A stretch of 64,000 nt of DNA, from positions 38,758,001 to 38,822,000 of the forward strand of contig NC_056752.1 in NCBI RefSeq assembly GCF_018687715.1, written 5' to 3'. A model generated the notes under the pieces. The model made no database searches and had not been told where the DNA came from. It saw only the letters and a list, made by a program, of their open reading frames with translations. The DNA is from Carya illinoinensis (lineage: Eukaryota > Streptophyta > Magnoliopsida > Fagales > Juglandaceae). The translations under genes were made by a program, and so were the position numbers. The number at the start of each line of letters is the position of its first letter. Position 1 is the stretch's first letter. Positions 58,928-64,000 of this stretch are shown here, piece by piece.

Positions 58928-59977
58928 ATGGCTAGCGAAAACACTTCTGAAAAAAATTCCTCCTCCTCCGTCCCCTTCCACCTTCCCAATAGCTTCTCTC
59001 ACATTGTTTCTGTCAAGCTTGGCACAGACAACTACCTTCTCTGGAGTGCCCAAATAATTCCTTACCTCCATGGCCAAGAACTCTATCAATTCATTGATGG
59101 TTCAAACCCTCCTCCACCGCCCATGCTCCCTGCCTCTTCTCCCTCCCAATCTAGATCATCCATTCCCCAGTCCAACCCACTTTATCTCCAATGGCATCGC
59201 ACAGACCAGCTCCTCCTCAGTACACTCCTTTCCTCCTTAACCGAACCTATTCTTGCCCAGACCACTGCCTCCCGAACCTCCCGTGAACTATGGGTCAATC
59301 TCGACACCATGTTTACTTCACAATCGCAAGCCAAAATCTTCCAAATCCGTCACCAGCTCACCAACCTTAAAAAAGGTTCCCTCTCCATCTCAGATTACTA
59401 TCGCAAAGTGCGCCTTCTCTCCGATACAATGACGGCTGCTGGAGAGCCTCTACGCGACTCTGAAGTTGTTTCTTATCTCCTAAATGGTCTTACCTTTGGG
59501 TACGAGTCTTTTGTTGTCTCCGTTACTACACGACCCACCCCTATCAGCTCTGCCGAACTCTTTAATCTCCTCCTAACCTTTGAAAGTCGTCTCTCCCTTC
59601 ACTCTCTACAACACGGCATGCTTCCAACACCTTCTGCCCATGTCACCACCAACTTTTCTCCTTCAAATACCCCTCGTGATAATCGCAGTGGTCATCGTGG
59701 TGGTCGTCAACCTTATCGTGGTGGCCGTCAACCTTATCGTGGTGGCCGATCCTCATCATCCTCTTCCAAACCTCCCCCGAACACAAACAAGCCAACTTGT
59801 CAAGTTTGCAACAAGGTGGGTCACGTTGCACTTCAGTGCTATCACCGTTTTGATCAAGCATACCAGTTCGATCCACCCCACTCTCTTTCTGCACATTTCA
59901 GCAGGTCACCTTCTGTCTCTAATCGGGCTTGGTATCCAGACTCTGCGGCCACAAATCATCTAACATCTGAGCTTTAA
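58928..59977 (+). CDS. copia gag and protease start, Ale/Retrofit-like
   Basis: The open frame is 349 codons from the first ATG after the primer-binding site. The gag region reads VKLGTDNYLLWSAQIIPYLH, LWVNLDTMFTSQSQAKIFQI, SISDYYRKVRLLSDTM and SYLLNGLTFGYESFV. An RGG-rich stretch with a duplicated GGRQPYR unit precedes one CX2CX4HX4C knuckle (CQVCNKVGHVALQC). The frame then enters protease at WYPDSAATNHLT, where the DSA motif marks the active aspartate, and stops at 59977 by TAA. The short gag and motif style fit the Ale/Retrofit lineage. Gag itself looks whole, though the polyprotein is broken after it. Confidence 0.88.
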   Translation: MASENTSEKNSSSSVPFHLPNSFSHIVSVKLGTDNYLLWSAQIIPYLHGQELYQFIDGSNPPPPPMLPASSPSQSRSSIPQSNPLYLQWHRTDQLLLSTLLSSLTEPILAQTTASRTSRELWVNLDTMFTSQSQAKIFQIRHQLTNLKKGSLSISDYYRKVRLLSDTMTAAGEPLRDSEVVSYLLNGLTFGYESFVVSVTTRPTPISSAELFNLLLTFESRLSLHSLQHGMLPTPSAHVTTNFSPSNTPRDNRSGHRGGRQPYRGGRQPYRGGRSSSSSSKPPPNTNKPTCQVCNKVGHVALQCYHRFDQAYQFDPPHSLSAHFSRSPSVSNRAWYPDSAATNHLTSEL

Positions 59978-62659
59978 AATTTGAATATCTCAGCTGAGCC
60001 ATATTTTGGTGTTGAACAAATACGTGTTGGTGATGGAACTCCACTTCCAATCTCCCATATCAGTGACTCTCAGCTTTCTTTTCCTTCTTCTAATTTTTTA
60101 CTACGCAAATTACTTCATGTGCCTCATATAACAAAGAACATTGTGTCTGTCCAACAATTTTGTCGTGACAATTCCGTTTTCTTTGATTTTCATGACTCTG
60201 TTTTCTTTGTGAAGGACAAACGGACGGCTCTCTTTTGCTCCAAGGACCAACCCGTAATGGCCTTTACATCTTTCCTCCTCCAGTGTCAACACCATCTGAT
60301 CTTGTTGCTCTTATTGGTGAGAGGACCATATTAGCTCAATGGCACCGTCGTCTTGGCCATCCAACACTTCGGCTCATCTCTCAAATATTGCGCACCAAGT
60401 GTCTGCCGTCTATCCCATCTCAACCGAATTTTTTTTGTTCATCATGTCCTCTTGCCAAATGTCGACAGCTGCCTTTTAAGTCCTCTGTTAATCGGTCTTC
60501 TAAGACCTTTGCATTTCGTTTTTGTTGATGTTTGGGTCCTTCACCTTATCTATCAAGAGACGGTTTTAGTTACTATATATCTTTTGTTGATGATTACAGT
60601 GGATATACTTGGTTTTATCCTCTTGCTTCCAAAGGGGACGCTACCTCTACTTTCCTTCATTTCCAAACACATGTTGAACGTTTACTCAATGCTAAAATTA
60701 AAACCGTTCAAAGTGATTGGACATGTGAGTTTCGGCCCCTTACACACGTTCTCAATACTAAAGGCATCTCACACCATCTCTCTTGTCCACATACTCATCA
60801 ACAAACCGGTGTGGTCGAGCAGAAACATAGGCATATTGTTGAAACGGGCATTGCCCTTTTAGCAACTGCATCATTACCCTACAATTTTGGGCCAATGCTT
60901 TTCAAACCACAACTTTTCTCATTAACTTAATTCCGTCTCCATCACTCTAAAACAAATCACCTCATTTTCATCTCCACAAAAACAACCTTGATTACTCATT
61001 TCTAAAGGTTTTTGGGTCAGAATGTTGGCCCAATCTTAGGCCCTACAATAATCATAAAATTCATTTTCGCTCATCATCTTGCCTTTTCCTTGGATACAAT
61101 CCTAATCACAGAGGTTACAAGTGTCTCTATCTTCCATCCAACAGGCTATATATTTCATGAGATGTCATTTTTAATGAGAACTCTTTACCTTACACTCATT
61201 TCTCACAAACTGCCTCTGCCTTGTCCCAGCCCATTTCAGCCACTCATACTGTCCTACCAATCTCTCCTTACTCCACTTTGGGCTCTCCATCATCCAACCC
61301 ACTGCCCAACCCATCTTCTGCTTTAAATCCAACTCCTACACAAAGCCCACTTCCCCCACAAGGCCCACTTCCTCCTTCTTCCTCCCCCTCCTCCGGTTCC
61401 TCCTCAATTTGATCTCCTCTTCGGACCCCTCTCTTCCCGATTCCACTTCTCACTTACCTACAAATCCTCCAAGATCACCCATAATCATCCGATCGAAAAC
61501 AAACTCATCTAGTCCAAAATAACTTTCCGATGGCCTTATCCCCTACCCCTAACCACGGCACTATCTCATCTCCTCCATTGAAACACCAGAAGAACCCACC
61601 TCTTACACAACTACTTCCAAGTTCACTAAATGGGGCGATGCCATACGCAATGAATTCCGTGCCCTACCAGAAAATCGCACTTGGACCCTTGTACCCCCTC
61701 CCCCTTTATCTAACGTTGTTGGTTGCAGGTGGGTCTTCCAAACCAAGCACCGTGCAAATGAAATTATCGAATGACGGAAGGACTTGACTACTCCAAGACC
61801 TTTAGTCCGGTAGTCAAGCCCACTACGACCAATCTGATCCTTTCTCTTACCGTCTCCCATGGCTAGTCACTTCGTCAGCTTGATATCCAAAACACGTTCC
61901 TTCACGGTGATCTCCATGAGACTGTCTACATGGCCCAATTGATTGGATTTGTGCACCCTGAGCATCGCCATCATGTTTATCGCTTGCATAAGGCCATTTA
62001 TGGCCTCAAGCAAGCTCCACGTTCATGGTTTGCACAACTCAATTCTCGACTTTGTGAGTATGGCTTTCTCCCATCTAAAGCTGATCCTTCCTTGTTTATT
62101 TATACTTCCAATTCAGTTTTGATTTACGTTCTTGTGTACGTAGATGACATTATTATCACTAGTTCTCATGCTTCCCAAATTGATCACCTTGTTGGCTACC
62201 TTGGTTCTATGTTTCCCATCAAAGATTTGGGACAATTGTCTTGTTTTCTAGGAGTTGAGATTTCCTATCTACTAGATGGCATCCTCCTCTCCCAACAAAA
62301 ATATATCCACGATCTCCTCTCCCGAACCAATATGTTGTCTACCAAGGGTGTCACTTCTGTGGCAACTTCTACTCCGCTTTCCATATCTGATACACCAACA
62401 TTTACCGACCCCACTCTCTATCGAAATTGTGTAGGTAGCCTCCAATACCTATCTTTAACACAACCTGACCTTGCCTTTGCCATTAATAAACTTTCCCAAT
62501 TCATGCATAATCCCAAAAACTCTCATTGGCTAGCTTTGAAGCGCTTGCTACCACTATCTCAAGCAAACGATAAATTTTGGCCTTCTCATCTCCAAATCAC
62601 CTTCTCTTCAACTCCAAGCCTTCTCGGATGCCAATTGGGCAGGCTGCCCTGATGACCGC
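59978..62659 (+). pseudogene. copia pol of the same element, broken and truncated by LTR insertion
   Basis: Order: linker (LRKLLHVPHITKNIVSVQQF), zinc region (RRLGHPTLRLISQIL, CSSCPLAKCRQLPF), integrase (FVDDYSGYTWFYPL; VQSDWTCEF in place of the usual SDNGGEF; HQQTGVVEQKHRHIVETG) to 60930. A strongly decayed stretch with a Pro/Ser-rich spacer follows, then RT from about 61870 (QNTFLHGDL-like, YGLKQAPRSW, intact YVDDIIIT) and the start of RNase H. The frame shifts several times (about 60335, 60530, 60930, 61500-61900 and 62550). The coding remnant ends at GCPDD just before 62660, where the long LTR is inserted. The 3' part and 3' LTR are not in the window. Confidence 0.9.
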
Positions 62660-64000
62660 TATAACAGCCCGTTAGAAATTTAACGGTAAAATTTCTATTG
62701 ATTTTAGGAATCTCGTAAAGACCCGATAAGTTTTCACTAATCTATTAATCGTATAGTTAATGTTATTACTCACTGTGGTATCAGAAGCATGTTTTTTATT
62801 ATTAGAGATAGTTAGAAAGTTTTATAGGACATATGGAAAGATTTTAGCTACCTTACTCTTCCAAGTATACTCTCCACTTTTGGAAAATAGCATAAGCTGA
62901 TTTTGTGAATATTATTGAATAAAAATATATATATATATATATATCTTGAACTACTTTTCGTGAATATTATTGGGTAAATATATCTTGAGTTGATTTTTAT
63001 AGATATTATTAGATAAAAATATCTTAAGTTGATTTTTGTAGATATTATTGGATAGAAATATCTTGAGATGATCTTTTATAGATATTTTGGGTAGGAAAAA
63101 CCTACACTCAACTCTCAACTCCAGCCTTATCATCTTCCAAATCTCGTCCATAAGTATCTCCAGCCACCACCCACGAACTTATCTTCATTTACACGTTCCT
63201 TTAAAAGAATATCAAACACTCTCTCTCAGACAACTTTTAGGAGTTCTTTTGCACGCCTATTTCAAAACTTTTGTAAGTGTTTTATCATAAAGTCTCCTTC
63301 ATATAAGTTGTTCCTTTTTTAGTCTAGTTTACGTGGATATCTTATTTGTCCCATTTGAAAATCATTTGGTCAGTCAAATATTATGTAAACTATAGAAAGG
63401 TCATTCTTGAAGATAAACTGGAGAATATGTTATAGTTTAGAGTTTTTGACCAGTCTAATGGATAGATATTGGTCCGAAATTTTTATGGAGTATTGTTAAC
63501 ATGTATATATGACTATTGGTTGAGGATTTTTGCATGATTAAAGGTTTTGATGAAATATTTACTTAGATTTAAAAACTTATAAACTGGAAGAGGAAAAACA
63601 GTATCTGTTTTGAGAAAGCTTAACTCTTTGGTGGTCTAAACCTATTCCAATGACTTTGATAATTTTATTGGAGGATCCTAAGTATCTTATATACATGTTA
63701 TATTATTATTTTAAAGATATTTGATGTTAGTTTCAAATATATGAAATTTTATACAAAGAGATATTCAGATAAGCCAAAGTGTGGATGTTCTTGGCTAAAT
63801 TTATATTTTGGTTAATTTCTAACCATGTGATCTTGAATTAGAATCTTATATATATTTTAAGACATCTTTTTAAACCATGTGATGGTTTGGTTTGAAGATA
63901 ACATATTTATAAGTCATAGATCAAAAGGTTGATCAAAACAAGTTGGAAACGAAAATCAATAGAAATAGCATATGGGAATTTCAGCCCTATGGAGTTTTAA
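62660..64000 (+). mobile_element. long gypsy-type LTR, copy B (runs off window)
   Basis: It starts TATAACAGCCCGTTAG and follows copy A (26888 onward) closely in order and sequence, with small indels such as a TA run at about 62925-62943. Near 63930 it jumps from the counterpart of about 28165 to that of about 28515 in copy A, so roughly 345 bp are missing. It is inserted in the RNase H region of the copia element. Whether it is a solo LTR or a full element cannot be seen. Confidence 0.85.

Overview
The window is nuclear DNA from a dicot plant. It shows GT-AG introns, plant-specific gene families (HOOKLESS1-like acetyltransferase, FAR1/FRS, GRAS, plant USP, UBC32-type E2), AT-rich intergenic DNA, long CT/GA/TA microsatellites and many Ty1/copia and Ty3/gypsy remains. 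The dispersed AT-rich elements ending in repeated CATCTC, and LTRs rich in GCTCGAGCG, made me think of a woody species, perhaps Fagales/Juglandaceae. That is an impression, not a result.

Layout, left half: the 3' end of a copia element with its LTR (1-1127); intergenic DNA; a three-exon HLS1-like N-acetyltransferase gene on the minus strand (4355-6348); about 7 kb of repeat-rich spacer holding a perfectly bounded CACTA-type foldback MITE (8981-9110); a four-exon universal stress protein gene (13335-15112, +); and a five-exon UBC32-type, membrane-anchored E2 gene (17569-20087, -). All three genes could be modelled exon by exon with continuous phase.

Middle, 21.9-43.6 kb: a transposon graveyard laid over a family of GRAS genes. 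A truncated copia element (21911-25395) and a dispersed repeat abut the last 25 codons of one GRAS copy (25620-25694). A 3.3 kb solo LTR with a 5-bp target duplication (26888-30217) precedes a second GRAS copy, which is split by an 8.6 kb copia element with both LTRs (31157-39763). That element carries a convergent antisense ORF with a coiled-coil segment. A TRIM-like mini-retrotransposon and another decayed copia element follow.

Right part: the most notable object is a 7.8 kb Mutator-like transposon (48030-55832). It has a perfect 9-bp target duplication and 58-bp terminal inverted repeats, and it encodes an apparently intact FAR1/FRS-type transposase (49573 onward, +). A convergent two-exon gene encodes a small GRF-zinc-finger, coiled-coil, membrane-anchored protein (53225-53749, -). 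The layout recalls maize MuDR (mudrA/mudrB convergent), but the second gene is a different kind of protein. A roughly 0.95 kb array of alternating 44- and 59-bp repeats lies in the probable 5'UTR intron of that second gene. The transposon sits about 175 bp upstream of a third GRAS copy with several frameshifts (56008-57767). The window ends with an Ale/Retrofit-like copia element (58680-62659) interrupted by a second copy of the long gypsy-type LTR (62660-64000, running off the end).
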